Part shown: positions 24,954-37,559 of the stretch, piece after piece
Position numbering within the stretch: the stretch's first letter is position 1
Layout: the number at the start of each line of letters is the position of its first letter
Source: Selaginella moellendorffii
Taxonomy: Eukaryota; Streptophyta; Lycopodiopsida; Selaginellales; Selaginellaceae
Direction of reading: 5' to 3'
Assembly: GCF_000143415.4 (NCBI RefSeq)
Contig: NW_003314261.1
Location: 620,001 to 684,000, forward strand
Length of the DNA: 64,000 nt
Translations under genes and position numbers: made by a program
The notes under the pieces: model-generated
The model's database searches: none
Told to the model about the DNA's origin: nothing
Seen by the model: only the letters and a program-made list of their open reading frames with translations

Positions 24954-27900
24954 CTACGTGTGTTGCTTCTCTCGGCACCACGGACACGTTTTAAAGCGTT
25001 GAATGTAGTTGTTCCAATCGCTTCTGTTGGCAGGCATCTCACAGTACTTGCAAGACTGTGAGTGTTGCAGCACGGGGTAGCCTGTTACACAGCACGGCTT
25101 GCTTTCAAGCTGCAAAGAAACGAGAGTGTTAAACGCCTCCAAAGATGTTCACTACCAGCTTACTTTGCAATAGAAACAGGTGAGGCTTGCTTCGTATATT
25201 TCGCCGCTACATCTATCGCAGGATCTCGTTGGAAGAACGGGTTCTACCTGCGACAAAAGAGCGTTGTGTTTGATAGATATGCTGTGGCAAAAGGACGCAC
25301 CTGTTGATCCATGCTTAGTTGGATCAACCAGTCTCGAACTTGTTCCCGTTGATTCTCTAAAGATGATCCAGGAAGAAAAGGACAATATCAGTTCCTTCTA
25401 GAAGAGAATGCGAGACTGCATTTACCTTCCAAGTAGTGCTTTTGAGGAACAGGGAATGATCGAGGGATATCACTCGTATCCAAGCCAGACGTGTCAAATG
25501 TACATTCCCCGGTCTGAAGCTCGATAGATTCCGCTATATCAAGGTAGTCGTTGAGATAAACGAATGCCATGTTTTGCCAACCAACCTGAAAGGAATCACG
25601 CAACTTCAACACAAGATGAAATCATAGAAACACCTTTTTGCAAGCGATTCCAGCTTGGTAAAACGCTTCATCAGCTGATATGACATCAATGTAACGCAGC
25701 AGCGAAACACTAAGCTTGGCCGTAATCTCAGGAAGGTCCTGTTCATTAGATTAGTAGTTTCCAAACGGATAGTACATTGAGAAAACCTGTGCTTCAGCTG
25801 CTTGTCGTAACGCAAGATAGTTTGTTATGTACAACAGCTTCTCGATCTCCATTAGTACTGAAAAAACAAAGCGCAGGTCAGAATTAAGAAAGGCTCTCAA
25901 CTTCCACTTACTCGGACAAACAGTGGCAGTCATAGTTTGTGAAATATTAGAAAACAGTTGGAAGAGAATGTCGCGCATTTTCTGCAAAGTGTTCATTGTG
26001 AGAATATAAAGCAAACAAAACTAAGTAAATCTACCTCAACGAGGCCCTCGTTTGACCCCAATACTTGGTAGGCAAGCGAGCAGCAAAATTCGTACGCGTC
26101 AATGGTCATTGGGACACCATACTGTGCTAAAACTGAAACAGCCTCGGACAGCTGCACAGGTCCGAGTTAATGGTGGCATCTCATAGAACAATCAATATAG
26201 TTGGGGTGTTGACCTTCATATCTTCCAGACACTGTTTTGCATGCCTGAACGAGGATTCTCTTTCCGAATCGGGTCCAAGAAGGCTCGAAAGCTCATGAAC
26301 CTTCAGTGACGTATCAGCAGAGATGCTTTTCTAGGAGTAAGAATGCTTTTTTTTTTTAACCTTTTGCCAGTTTGACTGTTGGATGTAAAGTTCAACCGCT
26401 TCTGAGACATTTCCTATCTCTGCTAGTTGTTCTGCTTCTCCTTTTTTCATCAAATGCTCTTTATACTGCTCATCCACAAACTGATTCTCGCGCATTTCAG
26501 TAAAAAACATGATCCCAACTATGATTACCTGCTGAAGACGTGGGTCAGACTCAGCGACTTTTCTTGCCTGGTCCCAGAGGCCAAAAGTTATACACATGTC
26601 CACTGCCTGAAACAGATAAAAACATGCGACGGTGTAGTAAAAAGTCAAAGTGCAGTTTAAAGGAACCTCTCTATGAAAGTCGATGTCCTCGTAGAGCTTC
26701 ACTGCTTCTTCGTATTTTCCCATACTAGTCATCTTGTGAGCAATAGTGCCTACAACTTCTGGCAAGCGCGTCTGCACAGATGCTTGGGCCAATGTCACGG
26801 CCTTCTCCCATATCTGAGCTCACACTGTCAGCAAGTCACAAAAGAAAACAAAACAGCAGAACCTTTTGGAGCTCCGGAAAGTCTGTCACGTGCCTTCTAT
26901 CGACTTGAAGGTAAAAATCTATAGCTTCCGAGTAGTGCCGATTGTTTTCCATCGTTTTCGCCCGCATAAGGATAGCTTCCAGACTTTCTGAATGGTTATG
27001 CAGATACGCCGCCATTTCATGATGGATGTCCGAGACGGCTATAGGAAGATGTGCCTGAGCAACCCGAATGGCATCTTCCCATCGCATTCTATCTTTGTAC
27101 ATGTTTATAGCACGTTCAGGCTTCTTGGCCTGCAAAATAACAACCTGATATTTGAAAGTCTGATAAAAATCAGGTTGCCACCTTCAAGAAGAGTGTTTCC
27201 GCCTTTGATATCTCGTCTTTACTCAGAAGGTGTTCCGCTTGCGCTACCTGTAACTAACGGCTTAGCTCAGTTCATTACACCAAGAAATTCTTACTCGGAC
27301 ATCGGATATTGCTGCCGGCTCACAGAGATCTGCAACACGAAGGGCTGCTTGCCAATCTTGCTGATGCAAATACATGTCGATAGCTTCTCTTGGTCTTCCA
27401 GCTTTAATAAATTGGTCTTCAGCCTCTCCGAAGCGTCCTTCGTCTTCAAGGGACATAGCAAATCTTAGGTGCACCTATACATGTAAAAAACTCTCTGTCA
27501 TCCTTTTCATGCACATGTTTCATGTACCTCTGGAAGTTTGCTCTTGATGGAAGAACGACATAGATCAAAAGCGTGATCAAATGCACACGAGTCTAGAGCA
27601 TAGTCGAGAGCCTGTTCAACAAGTCCCAGCTTTGCAAGTAAATTTGCCCCAGCTTCTCCACCAAGTGACACTGCCCACGCATAAGCAACCTGGTGGTGAA
27701 AGCGATCAGCTCCATGTATAAAAACAAGTTTCAGATACCTGTTTGGCTCCTTGCATTCCACCAAACTGCTTTGCAACACGCATTGCGTCCTCCCACATTC
27801 CGTGCTGACTAAACATCTGTATAACAAACATCTCAACTTTGAAAACTACCGAAGTAGTGCGAAGCTTAATATTACCTTTACACAGGTCTTCCAATCTTGA

Positions 27901-30900
27901 GCTTCCAGGTAATGTCTCTCAGCTTCTAAGTACGAACCTGCATCAGAGCTCCACGGTGTTGTAAGTAATAAAGAAGGAAAAAGAAATAAAGACGAAATCT
28001 TGCATTACCTTCCTTTTCAAGCTGTTCCGCAAGATATAGATGAGTTTCATTCAGGGAATCCTACGGAAGACAACGGCGCAGAAACAACGGTATAAGCACA
28101 GAAATTAAAAGTTACACAAGCAACGCACCTTACGGTAGGTCGATACCAACAACAGCATATCATCGAAGAGCCGTGCTTTCTTGTACATGTTGATTGCCAT
28201 GTCATATTCAGAAGCGTGTACGTAGAGATTTTCGGCTTCTTTAAGCTCGCCCGCAGCCTCCAAGCGGCCGGCCCATTCGAGATATAATGCGGATGCTTCT
28301 GTACTTGATAAGTACTTGGAGGAAACCTTCACAAATAACACACAATTATTTTCAATATTTAAACCTTTTCAACCTTGTTCGCTTCTTGCAGCCTGCCGCA
28401 TCGTAAATACATTTCTATTGCTCTTTGCGGGAGTTTCGCTTGTATAAAGAATTTCTCTGCTTCGGCAAACTGCTTCGTCGACTCAAAATGTTCTGCAAGT
28501 CTCTGGTAGAAAGGGAAAGAGACCTGCAAAGACAATCGGATCTTCAAGAACTAAAAATTCTTACTTTAGGATCTTGTGTCTCCACAATATATACGGCTCG
28601 TTGCCACTGTGAAGCAGACAGTGCAGATTCGATGGCTTTCCTGCCACAACCCGCTTCAATAAAGTGACTGATTGCTGCATCAACCTGTTGAAGTACAACG
28701 CTGTCACATGTGCACGAAAAAAGTAAAACAACGACTTTCCTGCCGTTTTGAAACCAACCAGTCCCCCCATTCTTCTTCTAGGCGAGCTGCTTCACTCGGA
28801 AAATGTCGTCGCGCAAGATCAATTGCACAGCTATATGAATGGCCTTTGACGTAGGCATCTTTGGCTCTAGAAAATTGATGCAGCAGCTCCAAAAACTTGC
28901 CTGCCTATTCAAATACGATATTGTACATTTCGGAATCAGCATATTAGAGTAGGATACCTCTTCAAACATGTTAGCTCGAACGAGCGCTTCTGCAATACGT
29001 TCCAGTGTGTCACTCTGTCGAAAACGTTTAGAAACTTTGGAAAGGCACGGGTACGAAAGACCTGGAACTGGTACGTAGAGTGACGTTGAACACACTCTGC
29101 AGCACAGCCAGGAAGACCTCCATCCAAGAACAAGTCAATCGCGCCTAAGACATCACCTTCCGTTTCTTTCACCTTCCCTGCTTCCTCGTCCTGTTTAAAA
29201 GTGTTACTGTGCATCCTCAAATAAATCACGGACCTGGTTCGTCTGCAAGAGCCATTTGAAGTAACGATCCTGAAGCTCTTCACAACCTGCGTAGGTCTGA
29301 CTTTTAGCAACAGCTATTGCTTCTTTCCACCTAAATGACAAGATCAGCTACGCACATAATGAGAGAGAGAGAAAAAAATGATACCTGTGACACTCTGTAT
29401 ACATTTGTATGGACTCTGCAATGGACCCATGGTCCAGCAGAATACCTTCAGCTATCTGATGGAGAAGCACAACCAATTTAGTTCTCTGCACAAACGGAGA
29501 GATACACACCTTCCACTGATGCTGAAGAACTGCAAGCTTTGCCTTCACGAGATAATTGTCAGCTCCTACAGCTTGATCGGGAGGGCTAGCCTCAATCAGC
29601 TTATTGACCTGCACGCAAGTTTACGGACAGCAGCAAGAACTAGGAAGTGCTACCTTGTGAAGATAGCGAGCCTTGGATACATCACCTAGAGCTGCATAGC
29701 ACCTTTCAGCAAATGCTAACTCCATGTTTTCAAACGACTTTTCCGCCAGCTGATACAACAGAATACAGTCTCATAGAAATCAGAAAACCAAAAAAGAAAA
29801 ACAACACCTGTTTCCACATGGCTTCAATCTCAGCAGTAAATTCCAGCGACTCGAGAATTGAGACCGCACGGCCATAGTCCAGACATTCTAAAGCCACGCC
29901 AAATTCGATAAGAGCCTCGTCCAAGACATACGTTACCTGGATACATTTGTTGTTATCAAGTCAGAGTTGCGTGAAAAAATTGCAAACATGGTGATACCGT
30001 GTTTATGCCTTCACTCACAATCACTTCAGTTCGCTCTTGTCCTCTCTCGATTCCCGTAACTTCCCCCTGCGTGGAACAGTCACAGCTAGATAACAGTATG
30101 TAGGGAAATTAACATACCTTCATTTGAAAAATGGTAGCTTGCTCCGGGTTTTTTATAGTGTACCACACGTAAAGATTGTTTTGGTTCTGCAGTGGGTTGC
30201 TCAACAGAAATAGAAAGAAGAAAAAAGCCCAATATCATACCTGAGCGACTATTACATCACTCCCAGGAACCCATTGTACAAATGTACACAGGTTTAGCAA
30301 CATAGTGCGCTCCTGAAAGTGTCAAAAGTTGGTAAAGTTCATCTTTAAAAGTCAAAGTTCACCTCCGAGCTTATATTAAACAGATGAAGTTGGCGTTTCG
30401 CATCACGGAACAGCAGGTACGTAGACTGTGGATTCAAAGCGAGCCACTCAATTTTACAGGTGTGGTTTGCTGTCCCAACTGTTAACCCACTGAAAACTTA
30501 AATTTCAGCAGCGCTGTGTAGTCAAATTCTGCTAACCTCAAAAGATCTAGCACTCGAATAGTTTGAATGTCTATAAGGTACGCAATCCTTTTGATTTCGT
30601 CTTTTCCCGTGATCGTAGAGCCCGTGATGGATAAGCTGATTAACGATGGGTCGAAATCCTCAGTTCGACAGGTCCCTAACACTTCGTTAAAACCATATTC
30701 GATAACAACCACCTCTCCCGCATCATACATAATACATGCAAATGGATGCTCGAGCAAAAACTTTTCATTTCCACTAGTGTGCCATGATATCTGTAAGAGT
30801 TCGACTTTACGGTGGACATTCAGTGAAAAGTAACACTTACCTCAGATATCTTTCCAGTTTCAAAATTACCTAAGATAATAGTCCCCGAGGTATGTGCCAC

Positions 30901-32702
30901 GAGATACTGCAAAAACTATAAGAGATGAGACGATTGCATTGCAACGCAAACCTGCTCGTTGTAGATGTTAATTTTTGTAATTTCGAGTCCAAATTGCGAG
31001 CCAATAACCGTCTTGATTCCGACAGCCAATTTCGTTATGAGAACCTGTAACAATCGTAGGCAAAGCCAAGTTAACTACAAAGAATGTAGATGCGCCGTTA
31101 CCTGACTCTTCGTAATATATGTGAGTTCAAATTTTCCAAGATACCGTTGCCTGCGCATGCATGAATCAAAAACATCTAGCTTCCCACACAATGTCCCGAC
31201 AGCAAGCTGACTGAAAAAACTTCCGGAGGATATAAACGCTATCCAGTAGAAAACTAGAACAGACCTGCCGTCTGGATTCCACGTTAAGGCTGATACAGTA
31301 TACAGGTTCTCCACAACGTTGTCCAGAATAAGATTCCATCGGCCAGATTGATCCCAGCTACACATTCGTCTCGTCAAACCATGGACAAAACCCGGATCAA
31401 TTTGAAGCACCTGAAGATTTTGAAGCCGCCAAAGTGTCCCAAGGCAAGCGTATCTCCGCTGGGATGGAATGATCCCGAGCAAAACTCATGAGAAACCTGA
31501 GCAGAAAGTGGTTCACTGAATTTTTCTTCGAAAATGCCAAACCTTTCCGCTATATTCGAAATTCTGGCTGACAACTCCATTTGAGTCATACAAAGTAACC
31601 TACAAAGAAGGTAAGGACACTACCAGTAAACAAAGAATGTTGAGGGAACTTCACCTTACAATCCGGCCCAGCAACTGCTATGGCTTTTCCCCAAGCTATC
31701 ACCAGTGGCACTGTACCTGCGACACACGAAGGCTGGAGATAATATAACACAGGCCGAACAACAAAACACTTACTTCATCGTTATGTTTTAGTTGTCTAGC
31801 AGGCAGAAGAAATACCATGGCTTATCATTTTCATGGATGACACGCCGGGAGTTGAGTTATCAAGCATGAACCTTCGAGCCATGAAAAGTAAGACGGGATC
31901 GAACAATAAGAATGCTTACTTGTATATGGAGCCGTCTAAGTGACCAGCAAGGCATGAGAAACCATCTGTGCTAGAGGCCAGACTGACCACCGCACTACCG
32001 CTTCCGTGAGCATACACTGTATGGCTCCTGTTTGTTCTCAATTGTCCAATCTGGAAACTTAAAGTTTGTAACAATGCAAGATCGAGAAGGAAAGAACTGT
32101 GTTGCATACCTTCACCTTTCCCTCAGTGAGACCATAGAAAATCTCCTGTTGGCGAGACAGAGGCCAGATTATGCTTACAACGGACGAGGCCTCTTGAAAC
32201 TTGTTACAAATGGATTTTTTCTCACCCCAGTCCAGTCTGCAAGCAAAGTTCCAAGGTAATAATCCAAGAATGACTGGGGACAAAAGGTACCCGAGCTTGT
32301 AAATAAAAACGATTTCGTCACTTTGGCCGATCGCTAGCTTTGTGCTGTCGCTAGAGAACACCATCGATGTCACTGCATAATGTTTCGAGCCCTGGAGATA
32401 GACGAGAAAAAAAAAACGAACAAGTCCATGAGAAATTTTCGCTAGAAAGAGCCGTTCTAACCTTTGGATCACCAGGTTTTGTAGCAAAGCGATCCTTGAG
32501 CTCACCATTCTCATCGAAAAGATTCACAATCCGGCTCAATGTCGCGACGGCGAGCCTCCGACTAGAAAACCAAGCATCGAAATAAATCCGTGTCGCGCAA
32601 ACATCACGAATCCACGCACCTGTTAGGGCTCCACGCTAGAGCAGTGACCTTGTCGATCTGAGTGCCTCCCGGCATGAGCGATCGTCCATGGCGGAGCTGC
32701 AT
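24954..32702 (-). CDS. IFT172: Intraflagellar transport protein IFT172
   Basis: A large multi-exon gene, coding for roughly 1,700 residues, for the IFT-B peripheral subunit needed to build cilia and flagella. The ATG at 32702 starts MQLRHGRSLMPGG, followed by WD-repeat exons (VTALAWSPN, FSSDSTKLAIGQSDEIVFIY, KSICNKF, FGLTEGKVKV, AGHLDGSIYK) down to about 30480. GAMEL-like linker blocks (LIEFGVALE, EFTAEIEAMWK) lead into a long TPR superhelix: MHLRFAMSLEDEGRFGEAED, AVSLGGEAGANLLAKLGLVE and NMAFVYLNDYLDIAESI all align with IFT172 proteins as I know them. The C-terminus has two CX2C pairs (CDRCSGEIYEASLTCFYC; CKYCEMPANRSDWNNY, then CPWC) and stops at TAG 24956-24954. More than twenty short introns; no lesion seen. 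Retention fits a plant with flagellate sperm. Confidence 0.95.
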
Positions 32703-33058
32703 TCTCTCGATCGCCTAGCCCTAGTTCTTTACTGGAGGGCGGAATATTTCTCTTTTAAGAGAATATACCTCTTTTTGAAATTGCCAATTCAGCCCTAGAG
32801 AAAATGTGGCGTAGGGTTCCGAGAGGTGCGTGTGGCTACCGCCATCGCCATCGCTACTCCTTGCAATCCAGAGCGCGATTTCCAGGTATGGATCCAGGTA
32901 TTTCCTGGCGATCCGAGATCCCGGCGGATAGATGATCGTGGAAACGGGTTTTCGGGCAAATGCGGCTGCAGCGATGGAGTTTTAGGCTATGGCATGTGGT
33001 GTGACATGGGGCTGGAAGATCTAGACTATGCGTTTCCATGGCGTGCTAGTTGTTTATC
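32703..33058. promoter_or_regulatory. Divergent promoter region, IFT172 / NIPA
   Basis: Only 356 bp separate the two divergent start codons, so the promoters are shared or overlapping. A 5'-UTR intron of the plus-strand gene is possible. No defined element was identified. Confidence 0.5.
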
Positions 33059-34745
33059 ATGGGAGATACAGCTGGTTTTGACACCAGTGACAACCGCAAA
33101 GGATTTGGACTCGCTCTAGCTTCCAGTGTGTTCATCGGCTCCAGTTTTATCATCAAGAAGAAAGGATTGAAACGCGCAGCTGCGGACGGAGTAAGAGCAG
33201 GTCATAAGACTTTACATTTTTTTTTTTCGTTTCTCCGAGTGTTTCAATCTATCTCTTTGTTCTTCCCAGGTTCTGGAGGGTATTCGTATCTCTATGAGCC
33301 TTTGTGGTGGGTCGGGATGATGACGAGTAAGTGTTTTCTTTTTTAATTGTTTCTTGAGCTCGTGAAAGATTGATTGATTGAAAAGACAAATAATCTTTGT
33401 TATGGCAGTGATTGTGGGAGAAATCGCAAACTTTGCTGCTTATGCATTTGCTCCAGCGATACTTGTGACTCCTCTCGGTGCTCTCAGCATCATCGTGAGG
33501 TAAAGATCATTTTCACAAGCAGCAAACGATAGTTTATGTTTTGTTTGCTTGAGTAGTGCTACCTTAGCGCATTTTGTGCTCAAGGAGAAGCTCCATGTAC
33601 TCGGGATGCTGGGCTGCCTTCTTTGTATTGTCGGATCGATCACTATCGTGCTCCACGCACCAGGGGAGCGAGTAATGACTTCAGTGACGGAGATTTGGGA
33701 TGCTGCTACTCAACCTGGTATACTTTGGACCCGAATGCATTAAAATGTGTAAGTTTGTATACACATAGGTGTGTAAGCAGATTAAGTTTCCACTGATAAA
33801 CTTGGCTTTCTTTTTTCTCTTGTATCCAGGATTTATGCTCTATGCACTGTGTGTGTTGTCTTTGGTCATGATGCTGAAGATCCATTTTGTTCCCCAGTAT
33901 GGAAACACTCACGTAATGGTTTACATTGGCATTTGCTCCCTGGTGGGCTCTCTTTCGGTGAGAAAACTCGAGCTTATTTCTTGTCGTTTTTCTTTCTGAA
34001 AGTTTGGACTGGATGCGCAGGTCATGAGCGTGAAAGCCCTTGGAATTGCCTTGAAACTAACGTTTCAAGGCCAGAACCAGCTGATATATGTCCAGTCGTG
34101 GATATTTGCAATCTTTGTGGCTGTTTGCGTTGTCACGCAAATGAATTACTTGAACAAGGTACAAACAAATGCTTTGATGTCGATCCAACAAGTTAACGCT
34201 TTTGCTCTTGTTTTTGTTGTTGATCCGGCAGGCACTCGACACTTTCAACACTGCCATCGTTTCTCCAGTCTACTACGTCATGTTCACAGCGCTGACAATC
34301 CTCGCGAGCGTGATAATGTTCAAGGTAACACGCTCAGTTCTCTCCCTTGGACCTGATGAATGATTCGTGGCAATTATAGCTACTCACACAGGACTGGGAT
34401 GGACAAACACCGTCCACGATCGTGACCGAGCTTTGCGGATTCATCACCATCCTTTCGGGGACGTTTTTGCTGCATGTCACCAAGGACCTTGGTGACAACG
34501 CGTTGGATTCGGGAATGAGTAAGCTAGCTTTTGCAAAGTTTCTTCCTAGGAAAGCTTTGATCTGATCGTTTTCTCTTTTTTGCGACACAGGCATTTATAC
34601 TGGAATGACTCCATCAACGTCGACTAGATTATCAGTAGAGATTGGGGGCTTTAGACATTTTGAGACCAACGAGCTCGAGATGGAAGGGATTGACATGGAG
34701 AACATCCCGCTGAGAAGAGAACCAGCAGCTCGGCTGGTTTTTTGA
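33059..34745 (+). CDS. NIPA-type magnesium transporter
   Basis: This is a multi-spanning membrane protein of the NIPA (DUF803) family, related to EamA transporters and linked in animals to Mg transport. The ATG at 33059 gives [20 protein letters not shown], then [16 protein letters not shown], the conserved first loop. Exons join in phase: [120 protein letters not shown] and [15 protein letters not shown]. This gives the usual nine or so membrane helices and a hydrophilic tail ending ARLVF before TGA 34743-34745. Introns are short. No defect is seen. The ion carried is inferred from the family only. Confidence 0.93.
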
Positions 34746-35078
34746 TCGATTGAGGTTTTAGATGGTTTTTTCTCTTTGTTATTACCTTTGGATCTTTTTC
34801 GTTCTTCCTTTGACATGTATATAGAGAAAGAGGAGATAAGAAATGGCTACGTGGCGTCAACGCACTGGCCAATGTGATGCTGTTTCGCGCCATGTCTTTC
34901 GAATCGCCGTCGTATATTCTGGGGACAGGTGGCGGAATGTCCGTGACGGATGAGCATATTCGCAAGACATTCCGTCGAGTGGGGTTCTTGAGGTTCTCGT
35001 TTAGATCATCCGCCTTGCCTGCCAGTGCGCGAGAGGGAGAGGGAAATTTGGGGCCGGGAGTGCGAATTCGCGGGCGCG

Positions 35079-35925
35079 ATGGCGGCAACAGTGGCGGCAT
35101 TCACCGCCGCTCCATCATCTTGCTGCGCGGCAGCAGCGTCGGCGGCAGCATCGGCTTCGTCGTCGCCGGCTTCGGCGATCCGGCCGCTTCCACTGAGGAG
35201 AGCGTTCCATGGCGCTCCCGTGAAGCTGCACAGCGCGACAATGCCAGGTTAGTGAGAATCCATCCATTGCTCGCGAAATATTTTTGTGGTACCTAGAGTA
35301 TGTCCTTAGCGGAATTTTTAGTGCTTGCCATCGATCACTGTGTGATTGAGGATTTTGGCCGCCTCGCAGGATCTTTGAGGTTTGCTCCTCTGAAGGCAAC
35401 GACCTCGTCCGAGGAAAGTGGCACGACAACATCCACGGAAGACGTGAGCAAGCAAGTCGAGGACATCTTTTCAGATTTGAAGACCAAGGTTTGGCATGCA
35501 GCATCCGATGAGAGCGTTGTCTCACTTCATATCTTTCTTTGCAGTGGGAATCTGTGGAGAACAAGAGCACTGTTCTGGTTTACGGTGGTGGAGCGCTTGT
35601 GACACTGTGGTTCTCGGCAACGATAGTTGGAGCTATCAACTCTGTTCCATTGGTTAGTGTCACTTGAGAAAAAATCACAATTGCGGTGGCTTACGAAACA
35701 TTTTCTGCTGATCGATCGATCAGCTTCCAAAGGTGATGGAGCTCGTCGGACTGGGATACACTGGCTGGTTCGTCTATCGGTACCTTCTCTTCAAGGTACG
35801 ATTGTTTTCTAGCTCAGAACTCCTCCAGAAGCTGAAAGAATCCGTGCTCGTGGCAGTCGAGTAGAAAGGAGCTCTTGGAAGACGTGGAGGAGCTCAAGAA
35901 GAAGATCACGGGCGCAACCGAGTAA
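35079..35925 (+). CDS. CURT1: CURVATURE THYLAKOID 1 protein (CAAD domain)
   Basis: The product is a small thylakoid membrane protein that bends grana margins. The ATG at 35079 starts an Ala/Ser-rich chloroplast transit peptide (MAATVAAFTAAPSSCCAAAA). The mature part has an acidic segment (STEDVSKQVEDIFSDLKTK), then WESVENKSTVLVYGGGALVT with the first membrane helix (TLWFSATIVGAINSVP), then LLPKVMELVGLGYTGWFVYR with the second helix, and an amphipathic C-terminal helix (KELLEDVEELKKKITGATE). It ends at TAA 35923-35925. Five exons with short introns. Size and order match plastid CURT1 proteins. The paralogue letter cannot be assigned. Confidence 0.92.
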
Positions 35926-36213
35926 GACGAGCGATCCGATCACTCAGTAGCAAAGTTTGATCCTCTTACAAAGTGGCCTTTTGCCTGGAAGGAAACAGGT
36001 CGGTTTGATCGCTCGCCTCGAGATCAAACTCACCCGGTTCCGATTTTGGGAAGAAAGAAAAGAAAAATTCAAGCGCAAAAACCAAAAGAAGATCCTCCAG
36101 GAAAGTTGGAAGTTTTACGAAACGACAGGCAAACTTTCATATCTTCTCGATGATCAAACTTATACATATAGGTACTTATACCAAGCAAAAGATCGAGCAC
36201 ACCAAGCGAGAGA

Positions 36214-37287
36214 TCAATTCTCGAGAGATCGATCGGCTTCGACCTTGGCCTCTCGATCAGCTTCTACCTCGGCTTCTCGCGAAGAAGAGAATATCCCCCA
36301 GCTATGGTGGCTCTTCTTCTCGCCATCGTCCCCTTCGTCCTCGTCCTCGTCCTCGTCTTTACACCCCTCTTTCTTCTTGAGCGTAGTCTTCCCTCCTTCC
36401 TTGGAGATGGGCAAATGCATTGGCCCGAATGGAGTCTCCACCTCCAATTTCCCCACCAAGCTATAGCCAGCGCCGCGGCCACGGATGATCCCCCACAGCG
36501 CGGATCCAAAATCCTTGGGACGAAACGAGATGGGCACCTCCAAGAACCCTACTCCATCGCCGGCAATGTCCGCGGACTGCCCGAGCTTGGCGCGGCTGAT
36601 CGGCGTGTCCGCCAGCGTGAGCTCGAATTCCAGCTCGCGCACGCCCAGATCGAATTTGTTCTTGTTCTCCACCTTGATCTTCATCGTCGCCGCGGTCTCC
36701 TCGAGCGAGAGGCGATCCCACTCCACGCTATCCACATCCACGTCGGGCTTGTAAGGGATGGGGATCTCGCCCGTCTTCTCCAGCGGGATCGTGATCCGCC
36801 CAAACACCGGCACGTCGATCAAGAGCGCGACCTTGGCGCGGTAGGGGATCACCGCGCCGGGCTTGATATCATCGTAGGTGTCCTCGATGTCCTTGTAGAT
36901 CAGGGTGAGAGGGATCTTCACCGTCTCGGATCCGTGCGCGTGGATCGTACCCGCGTCGGGGATCGTCCCGGAGACGAGCTTGCGGCCATCGCTCTCGATC
37001 AGGTACTCGATGTCGACCAGAGGAATGGGGACTGGATTGGGGTTCCTGATGAGCACGTCCACGACCACATCGGCCTTCTCGAGATTGATGCTGGGGAGAT
37101 GGAATCCACTCACGCTGGCCGTGGGCTTGCCGAAACCTATCGTCTCCTCGATCTTCTCCCCAATGTCGTGGATGAAATCCTTTACCTTGGCCATGAATCC
37201 CTCGGACTCCTGCTCTTCCTGGTGATCTTTGCTCTTGGCGCCGCGCTCCGCGACCTCGATGCTGCTGGGATCGGACGAATCGGCCAT
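36214..37287 (-). CDS. LEA group 2 protein with two WHy domains
   Basis: This intronless gene of 357 codons starts at the ATG at 37287 (MADSSDPSSIEVAERG). Two LEA_2/WHy domains follow a short amphipathic head (GFMAKVKDFIHDIGEKIEET). The first contains KADVVVDVLIRNPNPVPIPL with the conserved N-P-(N)-P, then VDIEYLIESDGRKLVSG. The second contains ATMKIKVENKNKFDLGVREL and FELTLADTPI. Family members are atypical hydrophobic LEA proteins tied to desiccation and stress. The tail is unusual: a Lys-rich then Asp/Glu-rich stretch (EDEDEDEGDDGEKK), followed by imperfect repeats of EAEVEADR. The stop is at 36216-36214, about 290 bp from the convergent CURT1 stop. Confidence 0.9.
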   Translation of the reverse strand: MADSSDPSSIEVAERGAKSKDHQEEQESEGFMAKVKDFIHDIGEKIEETIGFGKPTASVSGFHLPSINLEKADVVVDVLIRNPNPVPIPLVDIEYLIESDGRKLVSGTIPDAGTIHAHGSETVKIPLTLIYKDIEDTYDDIKPGAVIPYRAKVALLIDVPVFGRITIPLEKTGEIPIPYKPDVDVDSVEWDRLSLEETAATMKIKVENKNKFDLGVRELEFELTLADTPISRAKLGQSADIAGDGVGFLEVPISFRPKDFGSALWGIIRGRGAGYSLVGKLEVETPFGPMHLPISKEGGKTTLKKKEGCKDEDEDEDEGDDGEKKSHHSWGIFSSSREAEVEADREAKVEADRSLEN

Positions 37288-37559
37288 GGATTTGGAGTAA
37301 GATTGGATCGAATGCACGATGGAAGAAAGCGAGCTTCTTCTTTTAGAGTGTAGTGTCGGTGGACCTTAGACGCGTTGCGCAGGGGCAGGATTCGATCCCT
37401 AGTAGTCTCATTTTTCTACCTCTACCGCATTTCATTTTAACGTCCTCTTTTTTACCCTTTGTCTAAATTATAGGGCTAAGATTCGAACACACGATTGTCC
37501 TTTCCTAGCAGTCGCTTTTGATTTTTTCTTCTGGCGAGCGATCGAGCAATCGATCGCTG

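Noticed and set aside
36304-37353. Long plus-strand open frame (349 codons) opposite the LEA gene
   Set aside because: It is the reverse complement of a GC-rich gene with two clear WHy domains; its product has no motif and low-complexity composition.
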